A stretch of DNA of 64,000 nucleotides from Verticillium longisporum. Taxonomy: Eukaryota; Ascomycota; Sordariomycetes; Glomerellales; Plectosphaerellaceae. The translations under genes were made by a program, and so were the position numbers. The notes under the pieces were generated by a model, which worked only from the letters and a program-made list of their open reading frames with translations, did not search any database and was not told the origin of the DNA. Shown here piece by piece: positions 10,248-21,967 of this stretch (positions are counted from its first letter, which is position 1; each line of letters starts with the position of its first letter). The stretch is taken from the NCBI GenBank assembly GCA_019188255.1, contig JAETXT010000003.1, forward strand, positions 4,526,001-4,590,000. Reading direction: 5' to 3'.

Positions 10248-13200
10248 ATGGTGTCGTTGCGCCCGGGTAAATGGCCCAACTGGCCTTTGCCCCTGCTTCT
10301 CTTTCTGATTTTGCCTCAGCTCGTGACGTTTGTATCTGGAGGTATGTCTTAGGAGCATCAATGATGGGGTCCCCGCTGTCGCTTTGATGCTGCGCGCCAC
10401 AATGAGCCACCTGTCTCAGCCCCCTGGCCCATACTTTGCCTCAGCGACGCACATTCTTTAAACCAACGACAGCTAACCTCTACAGGAACCATCGATGATT
10501 CGCCCAAACTCTGTTCGAACTCCGATACCGACGATGATTGTGTTACAGTTCATGGCGTTGTTGGCCCCGAATCGACATCCAACACCGACGCCGTGATTTC
10601 CAATGATGAATCTCTTCAACCCGACGACGATCAGGCCACGCCCAAGGATGTGCTTTCAAGCCACCATGCTCACGTGCACACTCTTAAAGAGCGCCAGGCC
10701 ACGACCATCAAGATTTACATTTCGACCACTGCTTCAGATGTCCCCGCAGCCGAGCCCACTGTTCAACCCGAGCCTGTTGTGCCTGATAAATCCAGCCCTG
10801 AGCTCAATCACTCGGGCTCTCCAGTCACCAATGTCGCTTCCATAGCCGTCTCAACCAGGCCTGCCGATGCCCCCAACCACAATGAGGGCACGACGATCAG
10901 AATCTCCTTGAGCGATACCACCACAATCAATACTGTCGAGAACACTGGGGTTCCCACGACCCAGAAGACTTTCAAATCTCCCATCTTTGTCACTGGTGGC
11001 CGACCTACATCAAAGGATTCGGACGATGAAGTCTCTCGCACTAGAAGCTCGGGCACGTCGCCTCACGCCACGAGCAATAGCGACTCTGCTCGTTTCAGCC
11101 ACGATGGACCTTCCAGCGCTGAGAGTCCTGTCAGCACTGCCAGTGTTGATGGTCAAGATATCTCCAGCACTGTTTTGTCTGGTCAGAGTGTCCATGACAG
11201 TGGCATTGTATCTCCCCCCGCCACCAATGTCGTAACAACATTGAGCGAAACTGCATCGCTTGGTCAAGCGTCTCCCGTTGTAGACGCGCCTCCGTCCAAT
11301 GGTGTCTCTTTCGTTGACTCTATCCCTTCTTCAGGCGTGCCGCTTGCTTCTCAGCCACCAACTCTGTCGGAGTCTGGTCTCACTACTCACCCAACGGCCT
11401 CCGGTCCTGCCCTCAGCAAGTCAACCATCACAGGCGGAGAACCCGAGACTCGACCATCTGGAGGGCAACCGAGCTCAACAGTGTCATCGAACACCGCCTC
11501 TTCCTCGCTCGTGCCCGTGGGACCTCCCATAGTACCACCCAGCGTCAATGGCTCTTCTTCTTTGGAGGTCTCACACCCGTCGCCTGGATGGTCTTCGGGT
11601 AGCCAAAATGAAGATGCGTCTTCGAGCCTGCCTGCAGAAACCCGATCGCAATCGTTCGATGTGCCACCAGTTTCCCCCATGCCGGGGGCTTCCACCGCCC
11701 CAAGCATGAGTAATGTCATGCCTATCCCGAATGTTCCCTCCGTCAGCACGATGCCGAGCCAGACGCCGCCACCCCTGTCTGATGGTGAGAAGCCCTCAGC
11801 TACACAAAGCCAAGGTGCAGTTCCCACGCAGTGGCCCACCGACTCATCGGGATTGCCACTATTCCCGACCCCGACGTACACAGACTCTGCCAGCATGGTT
11901 CAGTCCGCCTGGCCAACCAACGCTGATGGTTCGCCGGTGCCATGGCCCACCAGCGAAGATGGCACGCCTTACCCCTGGCCCACTGACTCGGACGGCAAAC
12001 CGTACCCTCCCTGGCCTCGCGAACACAACGGGTTCTTCTTTCCTCCATGGCCACGAAAAGAGGACGGCTCGTTTTGGTTTCCTTGGCCTTTTTTCCCTCC
12101 TGGAACAGACCTCGACTTTCCCTTCTTCCCATACCCGCCCGAGAACTTCGATTCGAAGACATGGACTTGGCCTATCACTGCCACAACCACCGAGTCCGAC
12201 GGTTCCTTCCGCACGTCGATCATTACTTGGATCTCGACCGACATCACTCGCACTGCCACGGTCGATGGCATCGTGGTACCCACGTCTCGTCCAGGATGGA
12301 CCTGCAGCCCCAAATACTGGTGCTACAACCTCTGCTGGAAATGGGACTTTCTTTGCACCGAGTCCGACGGGCCGCTAATCCCCGAGCGTTCCGGGTTCCC
12401 TCCTGTCATCATGCCCTCGCCGCCTGCTGATACTGACACTGGGACCCAGACCATTCCTCTTGTCGTGACTTCTACTCCTCTTCCTTCTCCGTCTGGCTCG
12501 GACGGCTCTGATGGTCAGGGGCAAGAGGGTGGTGGTGAAGATGACCAAGAAGATGATGATGACAGTGACGACGATGATGGAGGAGACGACGACGACGACG
12601 GCGGCGGCGGCGGCGGCGGTGATGACGATGATGGTAAAGGCAAGGGAGGCAAGGGCGGCAAAGGCGGTGGTAGCAGTGGGGGAAGTGGCGGCACCATCGG
12701 GGGCATCGATGCCGACATCGATGGCGGTATTATTGGCGGTACTGACGGCGGTACTACCAACGATAACAACAACGACCAAGACAACGACAAAGATCATGAC
12801 CGCGATGATGACGACGACGATGATGATGACGACGAGGAGGAAGCCACCTGCACCGTCACTTACACCGTCGCCCCTCACTGCTCGCAGTTCTGCACTGTTG
12901 AACCCATTACGCGCTCGGGCACCATCCAGACCGAAGCCCTCACGACCAGCTGCTTCACTGCCGCCTGTGAGACGAAGAGACTCTGCTCCAAGCCCCCGAC
13001 GAAGACTGCGACGACCTACGCCACGGCCACGCCCACGTCCACGGAACCACCGCATCTCTGCGAACCAGGCCGTTGCGGCTTCCCCGGCGGTGCCTGTCTG
13101 CCCGGTACCGCCGATCCCGATTCGACAGCCGAAAAGCACATCATCCGAGCTCGACGTACTGGAGATGGAGATGCCATTCTCACCGAAGACGTCAGTTCTC

Positions 13201-16200
13201 CCGAGGATTGGCCAGACGGCGCTGCCGACTGGTGGAAGAAGGCATGGCGCATCGTCGTCGACTACGGTGCTGGCGATGGCAGCGACTTTTACATTAGCGA
13301 CCCCGATTGGAGGTGGGTTCCCGGCGCCTCGGCCAGCATGTTCGTCGCTTTCGATGAACCGCCTCGCTTGTTCGGCGGCACTCCCATGCCCGGTATCGGG
13401 GGCGGCTCTGGGCCAGTATGGGGCTGTACCATGATCGTAGTGGCGAGCCGAAGGGGTGTCTACACGAACCATATCTGGCAATCCCCCAATCTGTTCTTCA
13501 ACAATGAGCGGGACCGCGAACAGTATCCCATGGGTCACGCAGCACTTTTCAGGGAGCGCGTCACCGACTTCTTGGCCCGGGGAGCTACGGGCGACGACCC
13601 CCAGATCGACTGGTACCCTGGGTTGTGGGGGCTGATGGGAGACGGCCAGCCTCTAGATCCCGAGGCCGCCGGTTTCATAGGGGCTTGGATCATCACCTCG
13701 GCAGATGCACAGGGCAACATTTACTCTCCATGGGAAATCGACGAGATTCAACGGCAGATGGAGACGGCGGGCGGCGTGCCATTCGACATGATCCACGTCA
13801 CGACGTACAGACCAAACACCCATGTCGGTCGAGACTGGGAGGAGTTTGTCGATGAACGGGACGACTACCATAACCATGAATTTGGGTCTGAGTGGTTTGA
13901 CGGCCTCCTCGTGTGGCAATATGGCCCAGGAAGTGAGGACCAGTCGCAACGATTGGTCATCCGCTTCGGCAACGAGGTCCTCACGTCCATGGCGTGGTGT
14001 CGTAATCGACAACCAAGTTCGACACAGGGTTTGGCAGCACGACAGACTGAAGACGTGCAGAATTTCGAAGTCACGGTTCCCGGATTCGAGCCTCGTGAAG
14101 ATGGCACGTGCGTTAGGTCAAGGTGCAGCCCAAGTCACTGCAGCAGCTGTTCGGACGTCAAGGTTGAGCCTGCCGAGGACCCATCAGAAGACAGCGCCAC
14201 GAACAAAGTCGCTCGCCGACAGAGCTCTGGTACAGCAGATGTAATCCTGGCCAACCGACCGACCGATCCCGAGACGTGGAAGAACGGCGAGGCCCAGCTG
14301 GAGTGGTGGATGAAGACCTTCCAGCTCACCTTCGAGAATGGCCCCAAGATTGACTACACGGCTGGAACAAAGGAGTTTTCCACAACAACTATCGATCACT
14401 TTGGCGAAATGGATTCGGACGGAGAACCGGCTGATGAGCCCAAGGGCGGCGGCGTCGGTCCTATTCGCGGCTGCACCTCCGTCGTCGTGGCGTCTCCAAG
14501 GGGCATCTTCACCAGCCACATGTGGCAAATCCCCAGCTTCGCCTTTGAGGAGCACGCAAACGAATACGACATGCCCCAAAGCTTCTACTTTGAAAAGTAC
14601 ATTCGCGACGTCTTGCTCCAGGGCTGGGACGACGAGAATGATGGTTCCGACGAACAAATGGGTCTCTGCGACAGTGCCTTGGCCCGCGGCCAGCCTTTCC
14701 ACTTTGAGTCCCTCCGATGGATGCGGGTCTACATCATCACCGTCATGGACGACGACGCTGAGCCGGAGACGGAAGCTGCCTATCCGGAGATTGTAGCTGC
14801 CATTGTTGAGATTCTCAAGAAGGACTGCATGTTCCCCGAAGATATCATCCAGCAGATCTTCTACGATGTTGGCAGGTCTGGTACCCCGAAGTCGGCCCTG
14901 GCGCCTACAAACGAATTCTGGGATCTGTCCGACGACCAGAAGCTGCAGAAGTGGGCGGCGGAAGGCACACCGTACTGGAAACCGTGGATGGGGATGGTGT
15001 CCTGGCAGTACGGCCCTGGTGGAGGCGACTCACCCAGCTCCGCCACCGTCACGACGTCGACTTCAGCTGCACAGCCAACGGGCAGCGGCGTACCTCCTGC
15101 CATCCCCAGCCAGGCCAAAGAGCTTGTCATCCGCTGGGAAGAGTCCATCATCTTCCGTCAGTCGTGGTGTGGGGATGGCATGGCCTGAAGGCCAAACCTC
15201 AGACGACGTTGAAATGTCGGATGTCGCAGATGGTTGTCATACCCAGCGAAGGCGGCATACTGTACCCCTATGTGGCGGATGCGACGAGTGTATGAGTCGC
15301 TTCAACCCTGGCCAAGACTCGGACAGTGATGTCGACATGGACGACCCATCCGACAGTGACAGCGACGATGCCATGCCTGATGCAGGTGGCAACGCAAAAT
15401 TCGCTCGGAGCAAACGTCAGGCTCCTGGGGCCACGCTCCCTGAAAATGCACAAGAGATCATCACGAGCATGGTCTGGTGGCCAGGCTTTTGGCCCGGCGA
15501 GGGCGGTGAGAAGGCCTGGTGGCGCAAGATGTACATCATTTGCACGACTTGGGGTGCTCTTCACGGCATCGAACGCGACGCCGAGAACACGACGTTGGCA
15601 CACTACTCGACCAGCTCCCTGGCTCTCTTCCATTATGACCAAGACAACGTTTTGCTCGAGTATGCAGTCCCTCGAATGGGCGGCGTCGTGCCTGTCGCCG
15701 GCTGTCTCGCCCTTGTCGTCGCCTCGCCTTCAGCCGTCTGGACTGCGCACATTTGGGAGGTCCCGACTTTAACGCTCGGCCTCTTCAGCGACTCTGCCGA
15801 CGACATTGAGCGCTTGTTTCCCAAAGCGCAGGTGGAGTACTACAAGGAAGGTGTTGTCGATTTCATCTCCGAGGGCGGTCGCGGATACAAGGGTCTCGAA
15901 CTCCTCACCGGGCCCGGCATGCCCTTCAACGTCGACGAGCAAGAGTTTGTCTGGGTCGGCATCGCGGCGCCGCGTGATACAGATGGGTCGAATGATCCAG
16001 ATTCGCCGCCTCAATACCGCCCGTACATCCGCGACGCCATTGAGGGTGTCAAACAGGAGATGGAGAAGCTCGGCTTCCAGAACGAGGACATGATCAACAT
16101 TGTCCCTTATGACCGCCACACTGATGTGTACAGCGACAAGAACAAAACCGAACGTGTTGGCTGGGAAGGTCTCCTCTCATGGCACTTCTCCCCTGGCGAG

Positions 16201-18068
16201 CAGAATACAACGACCAATGTCCGAACGCTTGGCACTGGTAGGGAGCTCATCGTTCGCTTCGAGGAAAGGGTCCTCATCCATCGCTCATGGTGTGGAGACG
16301 GCATCAAGCGAAATGACAGCCCCCGTGTCGAGGTTATCCCGGGCCCAATTTGTCCTCTGCCCGAAAGGCTATGCGGCGGCACCTGCGAGGCATGCGTCGA
16401 AGCGGCAGACACGTCAGAAGAGCAGCCATTCCGAGCCTGGACGCACGACTCGATGTTTGGTTTCGAACTCGATGACCCAGCAAGTACCGTCCCGGTTGGC
16501 GTCAGCAGGAGGATCTTTGGTGGGGGCTCATGCGCGAGCACATTGAGGCCACTGGTCCCGAGTACGGCAGGACGAACTCGAGCAATTTTGAGCTCTGGTC
16601 GACGAGCAAATTCTACGACTTTGCCATTAATTCGGAAGGACAAGGCAACGTGCTGCCGATGGGCGGCGGCGCACCTCCGGTCTGGGGATGTACCATTGTG
16701 TTGGTGGCTTCGCCTGCTGGCGTTTGGTTTGGACACTTCTGGGAGGCTCTGGCCTTTTCAATTCCGATTGGGCCCGAAGGCGATGCCATCAAGGGAGCTC
16801 AGCCCGATCGCACCAAGGATCAATATTTCAAGGAAATGGTCACAGATTTCCTGAAAGACGGGAATGAAAAGGGCGGTACCCAGAACCCAGGTCTCGCCGA
16901 GTTTACTTCGGAGAACGGCCACTTCAACGCGGACAACAAGGAGTTTGTGTACGTCGCCATTGTCAGCCCGCAAGCAGCCAACGCCACCAAGACTGCCAAG
17001 TACCCGACTGAGGTCGACAGCATCCGCACGACTCTTCGCGACGAGCTCGGCTTGAGGGAAGGGGACATTCACGTCTACCTCTACGAGCAACAGGTTTCGC
17101 TGTCGAGCTCCTTGTACGGAGGCTCCCTTCGTTCATGGCATGGCCTCGTCTCGTTCCAGTACACGCCCTACGCCTATGTCCGCGAAGATGACGCGACCCA
17201 TTACGAGAAGCGACTTCGCATCAACCTCGAACGCGTTTCTCTCTTTAAGCAGGGCTGGTGCGGCACCGGCATCAAGGATGTTTCTCAGCGCCACAAGGCA
17301 GAAGACGACGACGCCGACATACCCGCCGGCTGCTACTACGACCGACCTGCCGATGGCGCACGGCCCAGCGATGAGGGTGACCGATGCCTCAAGGATGACG
17401 ACTGCGCCCGCACGCGCTGCGGCAAGCAATTCGGCGCCAAATGTACACGTCGGAGCTCCGACGCGGGCTCGGGATCGTGCGAATGCGATCTGGATGCCGT
17501 CAACAACTGCGAAAAGCAATCCGACTGCGAGGACGTCAAGTGTGACTACGCCTGGCAGGAACCCGTGTGCGTGTTCAAAGACATCAAGTCGTCCCTCGAG
17601 AAGAATGCGGGCCCTGGCTGCCGGTGCCTCGGCCGTACGTGCAGCAAGCACACCGACTGCGAATACGCCGAGTGCGGGGAGCGACGCACGCTCAGCTGTT
17701 CCGACGAACGCTGCCACTGCAAGCACTGCGCCGAGATAAATTTTCAAGAATCGGACTACTGGAACATGCGCTGCCTTGATGTCGAGGGGCACATCATGGA
17801 GACTGATCCCTGGGATGCGGTGACGTGCCAGAGCACGGTCAACATCATGCTGCAGTGCTTTGGTCGGCAGCGCGGCAAGGAGGGCCCGCCGGACGCCATC
17901 GCCGAGTGCGACTACATCTGCTGTCCCAAGGGCAAAGTGCCGCGGTGCCTCAAGCCTGTCTGGAATCCGAAGGACTGGACGGTTCGGGAGTGTATGTGCA
18001 CGGAGTGGGACTCGGAGCACGCGGGGCGGATTCCTGTCGATCCGCCTGAGGAGGCGCCATGGAAATGA
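10248..18068 (+). CDS. Giant modular secreted protein, four repeat domains and Cys-rich tail
   Basis: Exon 1 (10248-10341) encodes a signal peptide (PLPLLLFLILPQLVTFVSG); the intron is 10342-10485 (GTATGT...CTACAG). Exon 2 is open to 15188. In order: a long Ser/Thr/Pro-rich stretch; WPT-type Trp-Pro repeats (11830-12110); an Asp/Gly-rich low-complexity stretch (12520-12840); a short Cys segment; then four copies of an unrecognised domain at about 13190-14010, 14240-15180, 15460-16305 and 16500-17270. Each copy has a WW/W-rich start, a core like GCTxVVVASxxGVWxxHIWE, a GLLxWQYGPG segment and an end like LVIRFEExxLxxxSWC. The tail (17330-18060) is Cys-rich, with EB-like modules. The frame changes by one base near 15186 and again between 16476 and 16512, so the gene appears as three open frames (10486-15188, about 15190-16475, about 16476-18068). 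Conserved order across the breaks argues for one gene with indels or assembly errors rather than three genes. Function unknown; probably cell-wall or extracellular. Confidence 0.65.
12520..12840. repeat. GAC/GGC-rich low-complexity coding stretch
   Basis: GAT/GAC and GGC/GGT codons dominate this part of the giant secreted-protein gene, giving long Asp and Gly runs including a poly-Gly segment near 12600-12620. It forms a flexible acidic linker between the Trp-Pro repeats and the repeated domains. Such tracts are prone to length change. Confidence 0.8.
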
Positions 18069-19434
18069 TGGTGCTCTGGTAGTAGGTAGTTCGGCTTGCT
18101 GGTCGGGATGACGGTGTTCCTGACGAATGACTGAGAAGGGTCCATGCTTTGCGAGTCGAGAAGGGATGAATAGAGACGAGTTCTCCTGATGTCGTTGTAC
18201 TATGCTATGCTGTGCATGTTAGGGTGAAGTGGTGATTGTCTCTAATGCATTGTCTCGGAGTCGCCATGGCCGACCGTGGCCCTGTGGCGGCCCTGTGGCG
18301 CGGCGGCCAAGGCTCAGTGGCTTGTGGCTTTTGGCCGTGGCTGCTCGTTTTCACGCCAAAACAACACGGGCCAAGCACAAGGCACCGGCGGCTCCACCAC
18401 ATCACCATCTTAATCTCAACGTCTCACTTCCCACCGCCAGCTCTGCCCACCCACGTCACGCCCCGAGACCCGTTTGACGCCAGCTGCCACGGATCCTTGC
18501 GCGGCTTGAAACCCATCACACCGCTACCCCGACTTGAACCTGCCCGCGAGCAGCGGTGTGTGCAGATGGCCACTCAGATGCCACCTCCTTCGACGCCTGA
18601 CTCCAGCTTTTTAGACATGGCGTGCCATGTCTCCATGCGCGATGACCGACAGTGTTGGACCTGCCGACTGCCAACATTGGGACCCTGGAGCCGTTTCCGA
18701 CCAGATTGATGTCTTCCGATACACAGACCACCAACCGTCCTATCATCATCCACCCGAGCGACGATGCAGGCGGCCTGATCGAGTGTTTGCATGGCCACCC
18801 GTCATGCAGCTTGCTCTGGCAAAACATTCTCGTTACTCAGATGTCCATCGCCATTGCACAGACTGCCAAGAGGCGACGACCACTTGGCGTGCCCCTCGAG
18901 CACACATCCTCGTGGGTTCCAATGACAAGAAAGCGCCAGCTTCAGCCCAGCCTGACCGGTCAATGCAATGCAGAGCTGGCGTCGTGAAGGCTCCCATGGA
19001 CGTGTGCCCAATGTCGGTGCCCTCGACACTGTCTCGCGGCATACCGCAATGCGGGGCATTGTCTCGGCCAACGAGTCGCGATCGACACAAGCACGCGGGA
19101 TGAACCGCAGAGTCCGCTGTCCAATGGATCCCTAGTCTCAGTTACACGGCCCGGGTGGGTTACACGACTCATTTCGATCACGGTCCATTCCAACACGCTC
19201 GGCCGTCCTATCACGCTCTCTCTCTCCTACAGACTCGAAGTTGGGATCGGCCGTCCTATCACGCTCTCTCTCTCCTACAGACTCGAAGTTGGGATCGGCC
19301 GGCTCGCATGTTGCGATCCACGCATGGACTCTTCGTCTTTATAATGCCCGCCTACGTCGCCTGGTTGTTCGCGATTTGGAACCACTCGCGCATGTCACCT
19401 TCGTTTCGACGACTCCCTCCCTCTCTCTCGCATC
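18069..19434. other. Intergenic region upstream of the flavoenzyme gene
   Basis: No convincing gene. Open frames here are short, overlap on both strands and lack recognisable domains. Polypyrimidine stretches around 19390-19434 lie directly before the start of the downstream gene and probably belong to its promoter or leader. Confidence 0.5.
19201..19296. repeat. 48-bp perfect tandem duplication
   Basis: Bases 19201-19248 are repeated without change at 19249-19296. The unit contains a CTCTCTCTCT tract. It lies 139-234 bases before the start codon of the secreted flavoenzyme, so it doubles part of the probable promoter or leader. Confidence 0.95.
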
Positions 19435-20762
19435 ATGTGGTTCCGTAATGCCCTCATCCTGACCGCCCTGGCCACCCTTGGCCTAGGTGCTGCTGTGCCT
19501 GCTTCCGGTCTTGAGGTTGCCTCGAGCACCGGCGCTACCGAGTACGATGCCATTATCGTCGGCGGCGGTCCTGCCGGTCTTTCGGCCCTTAGCGGTCTAG
19601 CCCGTGTCCGCCGTAATGTGCTGCTGATCGACTCGGGCGTATATCGCAACGACCCCACGCGACAGATGCACGATGTCCTTGGCTTTGATGGTACGGTTCC
19701 TTTCCGTCTCGGATACACATTTCTAATGTATTGATCAGGCGTCCGCCCGGCCTACTTCCGCTACGCCGCTCGCCAGCAGATCGCTCACTACAAGACGGTC
19801 TCCATGGTCAACGCGACAGTCACCAAGATTGAACCACAGAACAACAACACGCTCTTCGAAGTCCTCACCGATGACCCCACCGGCGCCTCCAAGACCTACC
19901 GCGCCCGCAAGATTGTCCTGGCCACCGGCATGCGGGACATCCTCCCCGCGACCCCGGCATCAAGGAAGCCTGGGGCAAGGGTATCTACTGGTGCCCCTGG
20001 TGCGACGGTCACGAGTACGCAGACCAGCCCCTTGGTCTGTTCGCCCCGCTGGCCGACGTCCCCGGCCTCGTGCGCGAGATGATCACCCTCAACGCCGATG
20101 TCGTGGCCTTTGTCAACGGCACCGACACGCCCGACGCCCAGGCCGCCACGGAGAAGAAGTTCCCCGACTGGCGCATCTACCTCGACATCCACAACGTCAC
20201 CGTCGACAACCGCACCATTGAGCGCCTCACCCGTCTCAAGGAGGACACCGACGACCACGACCCCAGCCTGCCGTCCGTCGCTCACGCTGACCTCTTCAGC
20301 GTCGAGTTCCCCGAGGGCAAGCCCGTCGAGCGCGCCGCCTTCCTGTCGAGCTGGCCCTCGGAGCAGGCGTCCGACGTTGGCGAGGAAATGGGCGTCACGC
20401 TCTACGGCGGCCGCCTTGCCGCCGACCAGACCAAGGGCCTCGTGACGAACATCCCTGGCGTCTATGCCATTGGTGACGCCAACTCGGACAACATTACCAA
20501 CGTGCCGCATGCGCTGTTTTCTGGCAAGAGGACTGCCGTTTTCCTGCATGGTGAGTGCCACAGCCGGCTGCCCCGGGACGAGGAACGTATGGCTAATATT
20601 TTCGCAGTCGCCCTCGAGAGGGAGAACGCGCTCGAGGAGATCAAGGAGGCCAAGGAAGGGGGTAAGAAGGAGAGGGATCTGGAGCTTGAGCCGAGGGCGG
20701 TCTGGGAGGTCATGAACGGGGATCCGGGCGAGCCGCTTTTCGCGGGCGAGTACCGGGAGTAA
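19435..20762 (+). CDS. Secreted thioredoxin-reductase-like flavoenzyme
   Basis: Pyridine-nucleotide-disulfide oxidoreductase of the small thioredoxin-reductase/GliT-like group. The N-terminus (MWFRNALILTALATLGLGAA) is a signal peptide, so the enzyme enters the secretory pathway. An FAD-binding motif GGGPAGLSA follows at about residue 39, then a CPWC redox motif (YWCPWCDGHE) and a closing GVYAIGDAN flavin motif. Introns are 19691-19738 and 20551-20607, both GT-AG and frame-keeping. One base is missing near 19952-19955 in a C run: the frame ends ...DILPATP and resumes one base off with GIKEAWGKGIYWCPWC. The region expected to hold the NADPH-binding GxGxxA motif instead reads LGLFAPLADVPG, so nicotinamide cofactor use is uncertain; members of this group can act as dithiol oxidases. 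The frame break may be an assembly error. Confidence 0.8.
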
Positions 20763-21199
20763 CTGTCTGTGTTTGCCATGGCCTGAGAGATTCATTGTGC
20801 TTTTTATGACCAAATAATTCTGGCCTGAACTTCAAACGTCTTCAATTGATGATATATACGACCAAGCCTTCGACCCCATTTGCCAGTGACAATGTCTTGT
20901 CCTGAAATATGTAGTGAAAACAACCTTTGCCTGGTGAATTCAGATTGTGGCGTATCTAAGTCTGCCAATGTTAAGAGCAGTCTCAATCCAGATGTCTGTC
21001 ATTTTCTTACGTCTGTCACACGTAGCAGGGCATATCTCATAACACACACTACACCCCAACTCCTTTTATTTCCGTTTGACAAGGGCCCGCTGATCTTCAT
21101 ACACACCCGCCTCGCACAAATTTCGCAACTTTCAGCTAGTCTTCTCCAGTCACTGATTATATTCCCGTCTCAACGCTTTTTCTTTTTCTTTTTCCTCCT
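20763..21199. other. Convergent intergenic region
   Basis: Space between the 3' ends of the flavoenzyme gene (plus) and the surface-protein gene (minus). It is moderately AT-rich with a T-rich tract at 21175-21200. No gene, RNA or repeat was seen. Confidence 0.5.
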
Positions 21200-21967
21200 C
21201 TAGAGTACTGCAGCCATGACGAGCCCGATGACGGCCATTCCGTGCTGCCACTGTGACTGCGCCGTCGGTGCGGCACCTTGACTTGAAGTCGTCGTCACGG
21301 GGCCAGACAGCGTCGATGTCTCTGTGCTGATAGAGGCCGTGAGGGTAGATGTGACCGTGTCACTTTCTTCCGAGACAGTAGAGGCAGCCGAGGACGACGA
21401 GCTCTCTACACTCGTGGAAGCGGTTCCTGTAGCTGATTCAGTTTCCGTGGTCGTTATTTTTGACGATGTCGAGATCTCACGGCTTGTAGTAGACGTTGTG
21501 GATCTTGCCCTGACACTTGTCTCGCCTGTTTCCGTAGTGTCATCGTCATCCTGCGTCGTAGAGGTCGCCGCCGAAGTCGACGGCGGAGGTGTAGTCGTGG
21601 CAGGCGGTGTGGAAGGCACCGTGATCACCGGTCTATTAGACACCGTAGTTGGCTCGAACGGATCAGGCAGCGTGGTGATGGGCGTAAACGTCAACGTCAG
21701 CGAAAGCTCCGCCGTCAGGCTCGAGATGAAGAGGCTGTTCTCCGCAATGATCGACTCGATTTGCCTGCTCAGGGGAACGAGCGCAAAGGCTGACTCGGTC
21801 GTTTCGAACAGCGGGTCGGCGCACTCGTACGGCGCGTCGTCGCCGCTGCCCTCTTGGCACGTCTGGCCCGTCAGGCAGCACCACGTGTTGTCGCAGACGA
21901 CGGGGCACAAAGAGCTACGTCCCTGGATTGAGCCTCGTGAAGCGCGGAGGGCAGGGCTATAGCCCGA
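21200..21967 (-). pseudogene. GPI-type Ser/Thr-rich surface protein, 5' end lost
   Basis: The frame reads SSLCPVVCDNTWCCLTGQTC, a short cysteine-rich head, followed by a region about 150 residues long that is very rich in Ser, Thr and Pro, and ends in a hydrophobic tail (GMAVIGLVMAAVL) of the GPI-anchor type. Such proteins sit in the cell wall or outer membrane leaflet. No ATG is available: the frame runs upstream only to a stop at 21968-21970, just where RIPed AT-rich DNA begins, so the signal-peptide exon is absent or separated by repeat DNA. An alternative is that an upstream exon lay beyond an intron now invaded or mutated. No family is named with certainty. Confidence 0.6.

Noticed and set aside
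12375..13538. 387-residue minus-strand frame rich in Val, Ile and Ala
   Set aside because: It is the complement of the Asp/Gly-rich stretch of the giant secreted protein, where GAC/GAT read backwards as Val/Ile; not a membrane protein.
17133..18020. 295-residue minus-strand frame
   Set aside because: Complement of the Cys-rich tail of the giant protein; no start context or domain.
18236..19214. Several 80-160 residue frames on both strands
   Set aside because: Mutually overlapping, no domains, and the region holds promoter-like pyrimidine tracts.
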